Made by a program: the position numbers and the translations under genes. A stretch of DNA of 64,000 nucleotides. Source: Streptosporangium sp. NBC_01755. Its GTDB lineage: Bacteria; Actinomycetota; Actinomycetes; Streptosporangiales; Streptosporangiaceae. Under the pieces are notes generated by a model. That model saw only the letters and a list, made by a program, of their open reading frames with translations. It was not told the origin of the DNA and ran no database searches. The stretch spans positions 4,836,001-4,900,000 of the forward strand of contig NZ_CP109131.1 of NCBI RefSeq assembly GCF_035917995.1, given 5' to 3'. Each line of letters starts with the position of its first letter. The first letter of the stretch is position 1. This document shows positions 16,511-25,478 of this stretch, piece by piece.

Positions 16511-19084
16511 GTGATCAATGTCGAGGCGGGCCGGCTCCGAGAACCGGCGGCGTGGCTCATGGTAGCCGTTGCCTCCGCGAGCGTTCTCGTCGGCATCGAA
16601 CGCCTGCTGTTCGGTGGATCGTCCTTCGCCGCGCGCGCGGCGGGCTACCTGGGTCAGCTCACCTCGCCGGTCGCCGCCGCGCTGCTCGTCGGCGCCGTGC
16701 TGCTGGCCACCCACCTCGGTCCGGTGATCGAGCGGCTGAAGCCGATGGCCCTCGTGGCGGCCGGCACGCTCGTGCTCTCCGTGCTCTTCGGCGTGATCGG
16801 CCTGCTCACCGCGCTGTTCGGTGGTGCGACGGACCTCCGAGAGAAGATCGAACTCCTCCTCGTCCACCTGCCCGCCCTCGCGCTGACCGCGGTCGCACTG
16901 CTCTACGTGCTGCCGAAGGCGGTCCCCGCCGGTTCGCGCGCCGGGTCCCTCCGCGCCGAGGACGGCTTCGGCCGCTCCCCTGAGCCTTCCAGGGAGCAGG
17001 GGTACGCCTACCAGCCGCCCGTCCCCGGACAGGGGCCGGTTTCCTTCCAGGAGCATCCGCAGGGGCAGGGCGCGTACCCCCAGGGCCAGATGGCGCAGCA
17101 GGGCGTTCACCACCCGCAGGATCAGGCTCTGCGGGGCGGCCACGGCTACCCGCAGGGCCAGATGGCGCAGCAGGGCGTTCACCACCCGCAGGATCAGGCT
17201 CTGCGGGGCGGCCACGGCTACCCGCAGGGCCAGATGGCGCAGCAGGGCGTTCACCACCCGCAGGACCAGGCTTCGCAGGGCGGCCACGGCTACCCGCAGG
17301 AGGCGCCGCCCGTCCAGAACCCGCAGCCCCGGCACAACCTCCCCGCGCTTCCGCCCGCGCCCGCGCACGGCTCCGCCGGAGTCCCCGAGGGGTACGGGCA
17401 GCAGGCGGCCTCCTACGCGCCGCCCACGCCGCAGGCGGGCGACGGGCACCCCCAGGCGCCGCCCTACACGCCGCCCGCCGAGAGCCAGCCCTACGCTCCC
17501 CCGCCCGGCGCCTACGCGCCGTCACCTCAGCAGCCGGAGCCGCAGGGGCAGGGTTACGCGCAGCCCGTGCCGCAGGCACCGCAGCCCGCCTCCCCGACCG
17601 CCGCGCAGCCCGGGGGCTACACCCCGAGCCCGTACGTCGCGGCCGATGTCCAGCCCCCGGTCCCGGCCAAGCCGTACGAGCCGCCGGACGTCGCCTACGA
17701 CCCACCGGCCGCTGCCTATGACCCGCCGGTCTACGCCGCTCACGTGGAGCAGCAGCCCCAGACGGAATCCCGACTGCCGAGCTATCCGCAGTTCCCCGAC
17801 TCTCCGGCGTACGGGCAGCCCGAGCCGCAGGGCTTCGGCCGGCAGCCCGATTCCCCGGCGTACGGTCAGGAGCCGCAGGGCTTCGGCCGGGAGGCCGACT
17901 CTCCGGCGTACGGTCAGGAGTCGCAGCCGGCGAGTTCCGGGCGGCACTCCAGCCCGAGGCTGCCGAGCTATCCGCAGTTCCCCGACTCTCCGGCGTACGG
18001 GCAGCCCGAGCCGCAGGGCTTCGGCCGGCAGCCCGACTCCTCGGCGTACGGCCTCCGCTCGGAGCAGCGGCAGCCGGACTACGGACAGGCCGATCTTCCC
18101 GCGTACGGGCAGTCCGAGCCGCATGATTTCGGCCGGCAGGCCGACTCTCCGGCATACGGTCAGGAGCCGCAGCCGGCGAACTCGGGCTGGCACTCGGAGC
18201 CGCAGATGCCGGGCTACCAGCAGTCTGAGCCGCCGGGCTACCAGCAGTCTGAGCCGCCGGGCTACCAGCAGTCTGAGCCGCTGAGTTACCAGCAGTCTGA
18301 GCCGCCGGGCTACCAGCAGTCCGAGCCGCTGAGTTACCAGCGGCCTGAGCCACAGGGCTTCGGGCAGCAGGACTCGCAGCCGCCCGGTTACGGTCACCAG
18401 TCCGAGCAGCAGGCCCCCGTGCCCTACCCGCCGGCCGACGGCCGGCAGAGCCCGGCGTTCGACGGCCAGCCGCCGCAGTCCTTCCCGCAGCCTCCGGAGA
18501 ACTACGGTCAGCCGTTCAGCGGTTACCCCGGCGCGGAGTTCGGCCGGTCGGCCGAGCCGGACCCGCAGTATCCCGCGCCCGACCCGGTGGACCTCAGGTC
18601 ACAGCAGATGGCTCAGGCCTACCAGCAGGCGGAGAGCTACCAGCAGCAGGCCCAGGGCACCGAGCCGCAGATTCGCGTCCCCGAGTACGGCTCCTCCGGC
18701 TACGACGGCCCGTTCGGGCATCCGCAGCAGGCACCCCAGGTCCCCGCTCCGCAGAACCTCCAGGCTCCACAGAACCTCCAGGCTCCACAGAACCTCCAGG
18801 CCCCGCAGGCCCCGTACCAGCCGCAGGGCGGCGGGCACCAGTGGGACCCGCGGTCGGAGGCGACGCTCAGGTTCGACCCGAGTGCCTACTCCGGAGACCC
18901 GCTGAGCGACCCCGCGCTCCCCGTCAGGACGTGGGACTCGCAGCCGATAGACCCCACGGCGATCTACAAGCCCGAACAACGCCCAGGTCAGGGCATGGAT
19001 GAGGAAAGCCCGGATAGAGAGAGGGTGGGCCCCGGTCAGGATCAGAACATGTCCTGGTACGGTTCCGACCGCCGAGAGCACTGA
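16511..19084 (+). CDS. Membrane protein with long Q/P/Y/G-rich repetitive cytoplasmic tail
   Basis: 857 residues from the GTG at 16511, which follows GGGGG by five bases; an ATG at 16499 is the alternative. Residues ~10-140 contain four or five hydrophobic helices (AAWLMVAVASASVLVG, VAAALLVGAVLLATHLG, MALVAAGTLVLSVLFG, ALALTAVALLYVLP). From ~150 on the protein is low-complexity. It has three nearly identical 24-residue repeats (YPQGQMAQQGVHHPQDQALR...), several AYGQPEPQGFGRQ-type units, six GYQQSEPP octapeptides and QAPQNL repeats. Composition resembles prion-like or phase-separating tails and the intrinsically disordered Q/P tails of some actinobacterial membrane proteins. No enzymatic domain seen. 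It is divergent from fbiA and upstream of whiB. Confidence 0.8.
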   Translation: MINVEAGRLREPAAWLMVAVASASVLVGIERLLFGGSSFAARAAGYLGQLTSPVAAALLVGAVLLATHLGPVIERLKPMALVAAGTLVLSVLFGVIGLLTALFGGATDLREKIELLLVHLPALALTAVALLYVLPKAVPAGSRAGSLRAEDGFGRSPEPSREQGYAYQPPVPGQGPVSFQEHPQGQGAYPQGQMAQQGVHHPQDQALRGGHGYPQGQMAQQGVHHPQDQALRGGHGYPQGQMAQQGVHHPQDQASQGGHGYPQEAPPVQNPQPRHNLPALPPAPAHGSAGVPEGYGQQAASYAPPTPQAGDGHPQAPPYTPPAESQPYAPPPGAYAPSPQQPEPQGQGYAQPVPQAPQPASPTAAQPGGYTPSPYVAADVQPPVPAKPYEPPDVAYDPPAAAYDPPVYAAHVEQQPQTESRLPSYPQFPDSPAYGQPEPQGFGRQPDSPAYGQEPQGFGREADSPAYGQESQPASSGRHSSPRLPSYPQFPDSPAYGQPEPQGFGRQPDSSAYGLRSEQRQPDYGQADLPAYGQSEPHDFGRQADSPAYGQEPQPANSGWHSEPQMPGYQQSEPPGYQQSEPPGYQQSEPLSYQQSEPPGYQQSEPLSYQRPEPQGFGQQDSQPPGYGHQSEQQAPVPYPPADGRQSPAFDGQPPQSFPQPPENYGQPFSGYPGAEFGRSAEPDPQYPAPDPVDLRSQQMAQAYQQAESYQQQAQGTEPQIRVPEYGSSGYDGPFGHPQQAPQVPAPQNLQAPQNLQAPQNLQAPQAPYQPQGGGHQWDPRSEATLRFDPSAYSGDPLSDPALPVRTWDSQPIDPTAIYKPEQRPGQGMDEESPDRERVGPGQDQNMSWYGSDRREH
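17075..17290 (+). repeat. Three 72-bp tandem repeats inside the coding sequence
   Basis: Units start at 17075, 17147 and 17219, each 24 codons (TAC CCS CAG GGC CAG ATG...). The first two differ at only one base, while the third carries a few changes near its end. Near-identity at DNA level points to recent expansion by slippage or recombination. Confidence 0.95.
18212..18355 (+). repeat. Six 24-bp tandem repeats inside the coding sequence
   Basis: Octapeptide units of the type G/S-Y-Q-Q-S-E-P-P/L start at 18212, 18236, 18260, 18284, 18308 and 18332. The last diverges (YQRPEPQ). They lie in the disordered tail of the membrane protein at 16511-19084. Confidence 0.9.
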
Positions 19085-19210
19085 GCCCCTGGCGATCGAG
19101 GCGATCACCTGGTGCAATTGCCGTCGTGGCAGGCACACGACCCACAACCGGGGAGAGCAGGTCTTTCCCCGGATACCAGCATGCCGCTTGACGCCACACC
19201 GGGCACGCGC

Positions 19211-19222
19211 GTGTAATTACAC
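19211..19222. promoter_or_regulatory. 12-bp A+T-rich palindrome upstream of whiB
   Basis: GTGTAATTACAC is a perfect palindrome about 90 bases before the whiB start codon, in the only strongly A+T-rich part of this intergenic region. It may be an operator; no regulator can be named from the sequence. Confidence 0.35.
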
Positions 19223-19310
19223 ACGTGTTGTTACGCCTTTCTCTGGGTGGGTAAGGGGGAGGCGTTCATAGGGGGGCTCCATTTGCGGGCGTGCGGCAGG
19301 GAGGTGTGCA

Positions 19311-19571
19311 GTGGCCGACCTGGTCATCGCACAGGAGAGCATCGCTGAAGAGCAGCTTGGCTGGCAGGAGCGCGCCTTGTGCGCGCAGACCGACCCGGAG
19401 GCGTTCTTCCCGGAGAAGGGAGGCTCCACCCGCGAGGCCAAGAAGGTTTGCCGCTCCTGCGAGGTGCGTGCCGAGTGTCTTGAGTACGCGCTGGAACACG
19501 ACGAGCGGTTTGGAATCTGGGGTGGACTGTCGGAACGGGAACGACGGCGGATCAAGCGTGAGGCGGTCTGA
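19311..19571 (+). CDS. whiB: WhiB-family iron-sulfur transcription factor (WhiB2/WhmD type)
   Basis: 86 residues from a GTG preceded by AGGGAGG. The four cluster-binding cysteines are C24, C47, C50 and C56 (C-x22-C-x2-C-x5-C), followed by the GIWGG turn at 68-72 and a basic C-terminus (SERERRRIKREAV) for contact with sigma factor and DNA. The N-terminal sequence (EEQLGWQERALCAQTDPEAF) and the genomic position between fbiA and the Rv3259-like gene correspond to WhiB/WhiB2, the essential regulator of septation and sporulation, rather than to WblA or WhiD. A double-palindrome terminator follows. Confidence 0.93.
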   Translation: MADLVIAQESIAEEQLGWQERALCAQTDPEAFFPEKGGSTREAKKVCRSCEVRAECLEYALEHDERFGIWGGLSERERRRIKREAV

Positions 19572-19724
19572 GTCGTCCGGGAAACGGATGGCTGGAAGGC
19601 TTGGGCGCTTCGAGGTCCGGGCGGTCTGGAAATCCGGCCGCCGAAGAAGCACTGAAGAAGTTCGAATGATCTGACAGCAAGTACGTGACGCCCTCTCGGG
19701 GGCGCTTGACGAATATGTCCACGG

Positions 19725-19757
19725 GGTCACGTGACCATCGGTCACGTGACCCTTTTT
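19725..19757 (+). terminator. Double palindrome acting as whiB terminator (or tandem operator)
   Basis: GGTCACGTGACC occurs twice, at 19725-19736 and 19740-19751. Each copy is itself a perfect palindrome, and the two can also pair with each other around an ATC loop. A CTTTTT tract follows directly, supporting an intrinsic terminator. The repeated CACGTG-centred palindrome could also be a binding site for a regulator of the next gene. Confidence 0.6.
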
Positions 19758-19847
19758 CGGTTGCGCGACCAGGTATAAGACATAGTCCAACACAGGGTGT
19801 CGTATCGTTGTCGCGCCGATCACTACCACCTCCTGAACACGGGACGT

Positions 19848-22730
19848 ATGTCCATCACCGACTCCCAGCGCCCCCACCGTCCCCACCACACGGTCACCGC
19901 GATCGTCGTCTCCCACGACGGCTCCCGCTGGCTGGGGGAGACCCTGGAAGCCCTGCTCCGGCAGACCCGTCCCGCGGACCGGGTCGTCGGGGTCGACAAC
20001 GGCAGCAGGGACGGCAGCGCCGCGCTGCTGACCGGAGCTCTCGGCTCCAGGGCCGTACTCACCCTGCCGCGCTCGACCGGTTTCGGTGAGGCCGTCGCCG
20101 AGGTGCTCGACAGGCTCGGTCCCGGTGGGGGGCAGGAGTGGATCTGGCTGCTGCACGACGACTGCGCGCCGGACGTCCACGCCCTGCGGATCCTGCTGGA
20201 GGCCGCCGAGGCGGATCCCAAGGCGGTGGTGCTCGGCCCCATGCTGCGGGACTGGCTGGACCGGCGGATCCTGTTGGAGGTCGGCGTCACCGTCGACCGC
20301 ACCGGCCGCAGGAACACCGAGCTGGAGGCCCGCGAGTTCGACCAGGGGCAGTACGACGGGATCAGGGACGTGCTCTCGGTCTCCACCGCGGGCATGCTGA
20401 TCCGCAGGGACGTCTGGGACGAGGTCGGCGGCCTCGACCCCGCTCTGCCGCTCTTCCGTGACGACCTCGACCTGTGCTGGCGGGTCAGGGCCGCCGGATA
20501 CCGCGTGCAGAACGTCACCCGGGCGGTCGCCTGGCACGCCGAGGCCGCCGCCAGACGGCGTCGCCGCATCACCGCCAGCGGTGACCACCCCCGCCGCCTG
20601 GACCGGCGTAACGCCCTCTTCGTCGTCATGGCGAACCTGCCGCTGAGGCCGCTGCTGTGGGCGCTGGTACGTAACGCGTTCGGGTCGATCTTCCGCACGC
20701 TGCTGTTCCTCGTGGCCAAGCAGCCCGCCAACGCGCTGGACGAGTTTCTCGCGTTCGGCTCGGTGTTCGGCCATCCCATTCGGATGGTCAAGGCTCGGCG
20801 GGCACGGGCCAAGGGGCGCAGGCAGGGGTACGCGGCGATCAGCCGGTTGCTCACCCCGCCCGGTGCCGGCTATCGGCGGCTCGTCGACCGGGCCCAGAAC
20901 TACCTGGCCGGGGGCGGGTTCGTGGAGTCCGCGGGGCGCCACCACGCGATGGCCGCCTCGCCGCACTCGCAGGAGGACGGCGAGGAGCTGCTCACCGACG
21001 CCGGCATGACGCAGCGCCTCTTCGGTAACCCGGGTGTCCTGCTCTTCCTGGCGCTCGCGGCGGTCACGCTGGTCGCCGAGCGCGCCCTGACCGGCGGCGC
21101 CAGGCTGGGCGGCGGCGCGCTCGTCCCGGTGATCGGCGGGGCCTCCGACCTGTGGGATCTCTACCTCGAGAGCCGCCACCAGACGGGCCTGGGCACCGAC
21201 GCGTGGGCTCCGCCGTACGTGGCGGTGCTGGCCGTGCTCTCCACTGTGCTGTTTGGCAAGACGTGGCTCGCGGTCTCGCTGCTGCTGCTCGGCTGCGTGC
21301 CGCTGGCGGGGATCTCCGCGTACGCGGCCACCCGGTCGATGATCCCGGGCCACTGGACCCGGGTCTGGCTGGCCTCCTCCTACGCCCTCCTGCCGGTGGC
21401 CACCGGCGCGGTCGCCGCAGGCCGGCTCGGCACCGCGGTGGTCTTCGTGCTGCTTCCCGTCTACGCGGCGCTCGCCACCACGGTGCTCACCGGGGAACGG
21501 CGCCGTGCCCGCCGCGCAGCCTGGGGGCTGGGGCTCCTGCTGGCCGTCGGCACCGCCTTCGCCCCGCTGGTCTACCCGCTGACCGCGATCCTCGGCGCGC
21601 TGGCGGCACTGGCCTTCCCGCGCAGGGGCGTCGCCGTCTCGATGCTCGTGGCGTTCACCGTGCCCGTGGTCCTGCTGTTCCCCTGGCTGGCCCAGATGGT
21701 CGCGGATCCCAGGCGGCTGCTACTGGAGGCCGGGCTGCACCAGCCCGCGCTGGTCGACCCCGGACTGCCCGCGCTGTCGTTGCTGCTGCTCAGCCCGGGC
21801 GGCCCCGGCATGCCGCCACTCTGGGTGACCGGTGGCCTCATCGCCGCCTGCCTGTTCGCGCTGCTGATGCGCCGCAACCGGATGGTCATCGCGGTCGGCT
21901 GGGGCGTCGCCCTCTTCGGGGTGCTGGTGGCCATCCTGGTCAGCAGGACCCCCGTCACCTCGGTCAACGGCGACGTCGAGGCCCCCGCGTGGCCGGGCGT
22001 GCCACTGGCCTTCGCGGCCACCGGCATGCTCGTGGTGGCCGCGCTCACCTCCGACCGGGTCGTGGAGTTCCGGGCGGCCGGCGGGCTGCGCAGGCTCGCC
22101 GCGCTCGGGGTCGTGCTGGTCGCGTTCTCCACGCCGCTGCTCGCCGCGGGCATGTGGATCGTCGAGGGCGTGGACGGCCCGATCCGCGGAACCGTACGCG
22201 ATGTCATGCCCGCCCTCGCGGCGGACAACTCCGCCGGTGGCGAGCGGACCCTGCTGCTGCGCACCTCGCCGAACGGCCTGCTCTTCACGGTGCTGCGCGG
22301 GCGCACCCCGGTGATCGGCGAGGCCGACATCCCCACGCCCGAGGGTCCCAGGGAGCGGGTCCGCATCGCCGCGGCCGGGCTGGTGTCCGGCAGGGGCGGT
22401 GACGACGCCCGGGTGCTGGCGGCCCACGGCGTCCGGTTCGTCGTGGTGACCGCGCCCGTCGACGCGGAGGTCAGCGCCGCCCTCGACTCACAGCCCTCGC
22501 TGGCGAGGATGAGCCTGTCCCGCTCGGTCGGCGTGTGGCGGCTGACCCAGCCGATCGCCGTTCCCGTCACCCCGCCCGGCGACCCCTGGCACAGCCGCTG
22601 GCTCTGGATCCAGGCCGCGCTGGTGCTGGTCGTCTCGGTCCTGGCAGCGCCCGGCTCGCGTACCGAGCCCGACCAGCCCGCCGCACCACAGGACCTGCCC
22701 GATTCCCGTAGAGAGCTGGCCGGCCGGTGA
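19848..22730 (+). CDS. Family 2 glycosyltransferase fused to a large membrane region
   Basis: 960 residues from the ATG at 19848 ([20 protein letters not shown]); no strong ribosome site is visible. Residues ~15-250 are a GT-A domain: [39 protein letters not shown] (metal-binding Asp region) and [20 protein letters not shown]. Residues ~390-780 contain ten or more hydrophobic helices, then an extracytoplasmic domain and a final helix near 920-945. Likely adds a sugar to a lipid-linked or exported envelope polymer. Neighbouring mannose genes suggest a GDP-mannose- or rhamnose-related donor, but that is inference. The stop overlaps the next gene (GTGA), so the two proteins probably work together. 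Confidence 0.85.
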   Translation: MSITDSQRPHRPHHTVTAIVVSHDGSRWLGETLEALLRQTRPADRVVGVDNGSRDGSAALLTGALGSRAVLTLPRSTGFGEAVAEVLDRLGPGGGQEWIWLLHDDCAPDVHALRILLEAAEADPKAVVLGPMLRDWLDRRILLEVGVTVDRTGRRNTELEAREFDQGQYDGIRDVLSVSTAGMLIRRDVWDEVGGLDPALPLFRDDLDLCWRVRAAGYRVQNVTRAVAWHAEAAARRRRRITASGDHPRRLDRRNALFVVMANLPLRPLLWALVRNAFGSIFRTLLFLVAKQPANALDEFLAFGSVFGHPIRMVKARRARAKGRRQGYAAISRLLTPPGAGYRRLVDRAQNYLAGGGFVESAGRHHAMAASPHSQEDGEELLTDAGMTQRLFGNPGVLLFLALAAVTLVAERALTGGARLGGGALVPVIGGASDLWDLYLESRHQTGLGTDAWAPPYVAVLAVLSTVLFGKTWLAVSLLLLGCVPLAGISAYAATRSMIPGHWTRVWLASSYALLPVATGAVAAGRLGTAVVFVLLPVYAALATTVLTGERRRARRAAWGLGLLLAVGTAFAPLVYPLTAILGALAALAFPRRGVAVSMLVAFTVPVVLLFPWLAQMVADPRRLLLEAGLHQPALVDPGLPALSLLLLSPGGPGMPPLWVTGGLIAACLFALLMRRNRMVIAVGWGVALFGVLVAILVSRTPVTSVNGDVEAPAWPGVPLAFAATGMLVVAALTSDRVVEFRAAGGLRRLAALGVVLVAFSTPLLAAGMWIVEGVDGPIRGTVRDVMPALAADNSAGGERTLLLRTSPNGLLFTVLRGRTPVIGEADIPTPEGPRERVRIAAAGLVSGRGGDDARVLAAHGVRFVVVTAPVDAEVSAALDSQPSLARMSLSRSVGVWRLTQPIAVPVTPPGDPWHSRWLWIQAALVLVVSVLAAPGSRTEPDQPAAPQDLPDSRRELAGR

Positions 22731-24142
22731 AATCCCTGATCGAGAATCGGTTCAGCCTGCTGGTGCTGGTCCTGGTGGCCCTGCTCGCCCTGTACGGGGT
22801 GGCCTCCGCCACCCAGCCGCAGGCGGTCGCCACCCCCGCGCCACAGGTTCAGAAGGTCCCGGTCGCCTCGGTGACGACGGTCTGCCCGTCGCCGGGCGAC
22901 ACCTCGGTCGGCGTGGTGGCCCCGCCGGGCAGCCGGGAGCAGGGGGTCGCGGCCCTCGTCACCGGCGACAAGACCCTCGCCACCCTCGACACCCCCGGCC
23001 GTCTCTGGCACGAGAAGGTCCCCGCCTCGTCACCGCCCCTTGTCATCACGGCCACCGGGAGCATGGCGGCGGGGCTGGAGGTGGCGCAGACCCGCGGGGA
23101 GAAGTCGGGCAGGCAGCGGGGGCTGGCCGGGGTGCGCTGCACCGAGCCGGTGGCGAGCACCTGGCTGGTCGGCCCGGGGCCGGCCGCGGCCGACGTCACG
23201 CTCTACCTGACCAACGCCGACCTCGCCCCAGCCATCGCGGAGATCATGGTCTACTCGGGCGAGGGGCCCGTGGTGGCCGACAGCGGCGGAGTGCTCACCC
23301 TGAAACCCGGTGCGAGCCGTGCGGTCAAGGTCGTGGATCTCGCGCCCTCGGCACTCGTCCTGGCGATCCAGGTGCGCACCAGCTCCGGGCGGGTCACCGC
23401 CGCGGCCAGGGCGATCATGAACGGCGGGCGCGGCGTCGACTGGTTGCCGGCCTCCACGGCCCCCGCCACCCGCGTCGTCGTGCCGGGCATCCCCGGCGGC
23501 GGCGGGAAACGTGAGCTGCTCGTCGCCTCCGACGCCGAGGCCGACACGCTGGTCGAGGTCAGGGCACTCACCCCCGACGGGACGTACGCGCTCAAGGGCA
23601 GCGAGTTCGTCGAGGTGCCCGCCGGTTCCGTCGCCACCCTCGATGTGTCCACCGGGGTCGGCGGCCAGCCGTCCGCGCTGGTGCTCACCTCGGAAACCCC
23701 GATCGTCGCGGGGCTCGTCGCCACGGGTACCGGCGCGAAGGTCGACGTGGCCTTCACCGCCGGGGCGGATCCCGTCGATCTGGGAAGCGTCGTCGCCGAC
23801 AACCGGACGGGAGGCAAGGCGACCTCCCGGCTGCTGCTGACCGCGCCGGACACGGCGGGCAAGGTGAGCGTGCAGGTGGTTCCGCGCAAGGGCGAGCCGC
23901 ACGAGCCGTTCCAGGTGGACATCTCCGCCTCGCGTACCAAGCAGGTCAAGCTGCCCAAGGTGGACGGGGTCTTCGCGGTGGTCGTGCAGCCGCTGCCCGG
24001 CTCGGGGCCGGTCTACGGCGGGCGCGTCATGGACGAGCGGCGGAAGGGCGGGCCGGCGCTGACCGTGCAGCCACTGGCCGCCGCCCGGATGTGGGCGCTG
24101 ATCCCGCCGATCGCCGAGTCCGCCGCGACGGTCCTGCCCTGA
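22727..24142 (+). CDS. DUF5719 family membrane-anchored extracytoplasmic protein
   Basis: 471 residues. One N-terminal membrane helix (residues ~8-30, RFSLLVLVLVALLALYGVAS) anchors a large all-beta, Ala/Val/Gly-rich domain outside the membrane (VCPSPGDTSVGVVAPPGSRE, RVVVPGIPGGGGKRELLVAS, LVLTSETPIVAGLVATGTGA). It is translationally coupled to the glycosyltransferase gene, and this pairing with the whiB region appears conserved in actinomycetes. No enzymatic motif is visible. It may assist the glycosyltransferase on the outer face of the membrane. Confidence 0.8.
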   Translation: MKSLIENRFSLLVLVLVALLALYGVASATQPQAVATPAPQVQKVPVASVTTVCPSPGDTSVGVVAPPGSREQGVAALVTGDKTLATLDTPGRLWHEKVPASSPPLVITATGSMAAGLEVAQTRGEKSGRQRGLAGVRCTEPVASTWLVGPGPAAADVTLYLTNADLAPAIAEIMVYSGEGPVVADSGGVLTLKPGASRAVKVVDLAPSALVLAIQVRTSSGRVTAAARAIMNGGRGVDWLPASTAPATRVVVPGIPGGGGKRELLVASDAEADTLVEVRALTPDGTYALKGSEFVEVPAGSVATLDVSTGVGGQPSALVLTSETPIVAGLVATGTGAKVDVAFTAGADPVDLGSVVADNRTGGKATSRLLLTAPDTAGKVSVQVVPRKGEPHEPFQVDISASRTKQVKLPKVDGVFAVVVQPLPGSGPVYGGRVMDERRKGGPALTVQPLAAARMWALIPPIAESAATVLP

Positions 24143-24243
24143 GACCCCGCTCCGAGGCGTGGCGTTGCGGGTCGCGGCAGGCAGATCGTGGCAGGCAGGT
24201 CGCGACCGGTGAGACGGGTGGCCGGGGGCGCTGGGACGGTGGA

Positions 24244-24699
24244 TCAGTCGTGGTCGTCGAAGCCGGGGTCGATCGATTCAGGAGAGAGCCCGAGAAGACC
24301 CGCGACCTGCTCGACCACCGCCTCGTGCACCATCGCGCCCAGGTGGTCACGGTCGCGGGACCGGCTCTCCAGGGGGCGACGGTAAATGATCACAACGGCC
24401 GGGTGACTCCCGTCGGCGGGCTCGGCCCGCCCGAACGGGATCGGCTCGCCGGTCAGCAGCCCGGGGCCGTCGCCCAGCTCGCTGACCGGAGGGACCTCCT
24501 CGACCGCGAACTCCACGGCCGCCAGCTGCTTGGCCCAGCGGGGCTTGAGCCGGTCGACGGCGTCCAGGACGAGATCGTCGAACCGCTCGCTGCGGGACTT
24601 GGCGATCGGCACGTGCGAGGGCGCGAGCGGACCGCGCAGGCCGCGGCCGTGCCTGTCGCGTCTGCGAGGAGAACGAGGTCTGCCGGGTGCCGGGCTCAC
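24244..24699 (-). CDS. Metallopeptidase-family (zincin-like, Rv3259-type) protein with degraded zinc motif
   Basis: 151 residues. The core (SRSERFDDLVLDAVDRLKPR, VEFAVEEVPP, PAVVIIYRRPLESRSRDRDH) matches the small zincin-like family found next to whiB and DUF3499 in actinobacteria. The family motif HExxH is only partly present: HEAVVEQ lacks the second His, so zinc binding by the usual triad is doubtful. The protein may be non-catalytic or use other ligands. The first ~30 residues are Arg/Pro-rich and the true start may be further in. It is transcribed convergently to the DUF5719 gene and divergently from DUF3499. Confidence 0.75.
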   Translation of the reverse strand: MSPAPGRPRSPRRRDRHGRGLRGPLAPSHVPIAKSRSERFDDLVLDAVDRLKPRWAKQLAAVEFAVEEVPPVSELGDGPGLLTGEPIPFGRAEPADGSHPAVVIIYRRPLESRSRDRDHLGAMVHEAVVEQVAGLLGLSPESIDPGFDDHD

Positions 24700-24743
24700 G
24701 GCCCCAGCTTAGACGTGACCCGAGCGGGGGCGGGAGTGCCGAT

Positions 24744-24861
24744 GACGGAAGGTGGCGTACCGGTTACGTGGGCGAGATAGGTCGCACGGCGGGGGTGCGG
24801 AGGACGGAAGGTGGCGTACCGGGTATGCGAGCGAGATAGGTCGCACGGCGGGAGTGCGGAG
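24744..24861. repeat. Two direct repeats of 59 bp
   Basis: GACGGAAGGTGGCGTACCGG begins copies at 24744 and 24803. Each copy contains GCGAGATAGGTCGCACGGCG, and a partial third copy fades after 24862. The repeats fill the divergent gap between the zincin-like gene and DUF3499 and could carry duplicated regulatory sites. Each contains inverted elements (GCGAGATAGGTCGC). Confidence 0.85.
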
Positions 24862-24967
24862 GAGGGGCGTAGCCATACAGGCGGGTGGAAGCCGGGACAC
24901 GTGTCCGAATTGTGGCGACACGCTCGTTAAGAGCGCTCAGATAGTGGCGCCCCGGACGCTTACCGGA

Positions 24968-24973
24968 TACGGT
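24968..24973 (+). promoter_or_regulatory. Candidate -10 element of a leaderless DUF3499 transcript
   Basis: TACGGT, fitting TANNNT, ends six bases before the GTG at 24980. No ribosome binding site precedes the start codon. Confidence 0.45.
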
Positions 24974-24979
24974 CCCACC

Positions 24980-25348
24980 GTGAGCCCCGTCCGCCGCTGT
25001 TCCCGCACCGCGTGCAGTCAGCCTGCCGTTTTCACGCTCACGTACGTCTACGCCGATTCGACCGCTGTTCTCGGGCCCTTGGCTACGTACGCCGAGCCGC
25101 ACTGCTACGACCTGTGTGCCGAGCACGCCGAGCGGCTCACCGCCCCCCGCGGCTGGGAGGTGGTCCGCCTGCCGACCGACGGCGCCACACCGAGTACGGA
25201 CGACCTGGAGGCCCTCGCCAACGCGGTCCGCGAGGCCGCCAGACCCGCCCCCAGCGGCGGTACCGAGCCGGTCGGCCAGGGCGTCGAGGTCGGACGCCGA
25301 GGTCATCTGCGGGTGCTTCGCTCCGCTCAGCCCCAGCGCGACCGCTGA
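24980..25348 (+). CDS. DUF3499 family protein (Rv3258c type)
   Basis: 122 residues. The start MSPVRRCSRTACSQPAVFTL and the continuation TYVYADSTAVLGPLATYAEP, HCYDLCAEHAERLTAPRGWE are the conserved DUF3499 core. Paired cysteines (C7, C12 and C42-region YDLC with HAERL) suggest a small zinc-binding fold. The function of the family is unknown. It stands next to manB throughout actinobacteria. The GTG at 24980 is supported by the family N-terminus and by the -10 element six bases upstream. Confidence 0.9.
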   Translation: MSPVRRCSRTACSQPAVFTLTYVYADSTAVLGPLATYAEPHCYDLCAEHAERLTAPRGWEVVRLPTDGATPSTDDLEALANAVREAARPAPSGGTEPVGQGVEVGRRGHLRVLRSAQPQRDR

Positions 25349-25478
25349 CCCTGCCGGGCACTGCCCAGTGGGTCCTTGGCGCGGTGAGGCGCCGTTTGAC
25401 CGGCCGCTGTGGGCAAAAGATCCAGGGGACAGGGCCTAGGCTGGAGGCAGCGGACACGACGCAAAGGGCGGAGCTGAA

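Noticed and set aside
19211-19222. BldD box upstream of whiB
   Set aside because: GTGTAATTACAC has the half-sites in the opposite orientation to the BldD consensus (TNAC...GTNA), so it was kept only as an unassigned palindrome.
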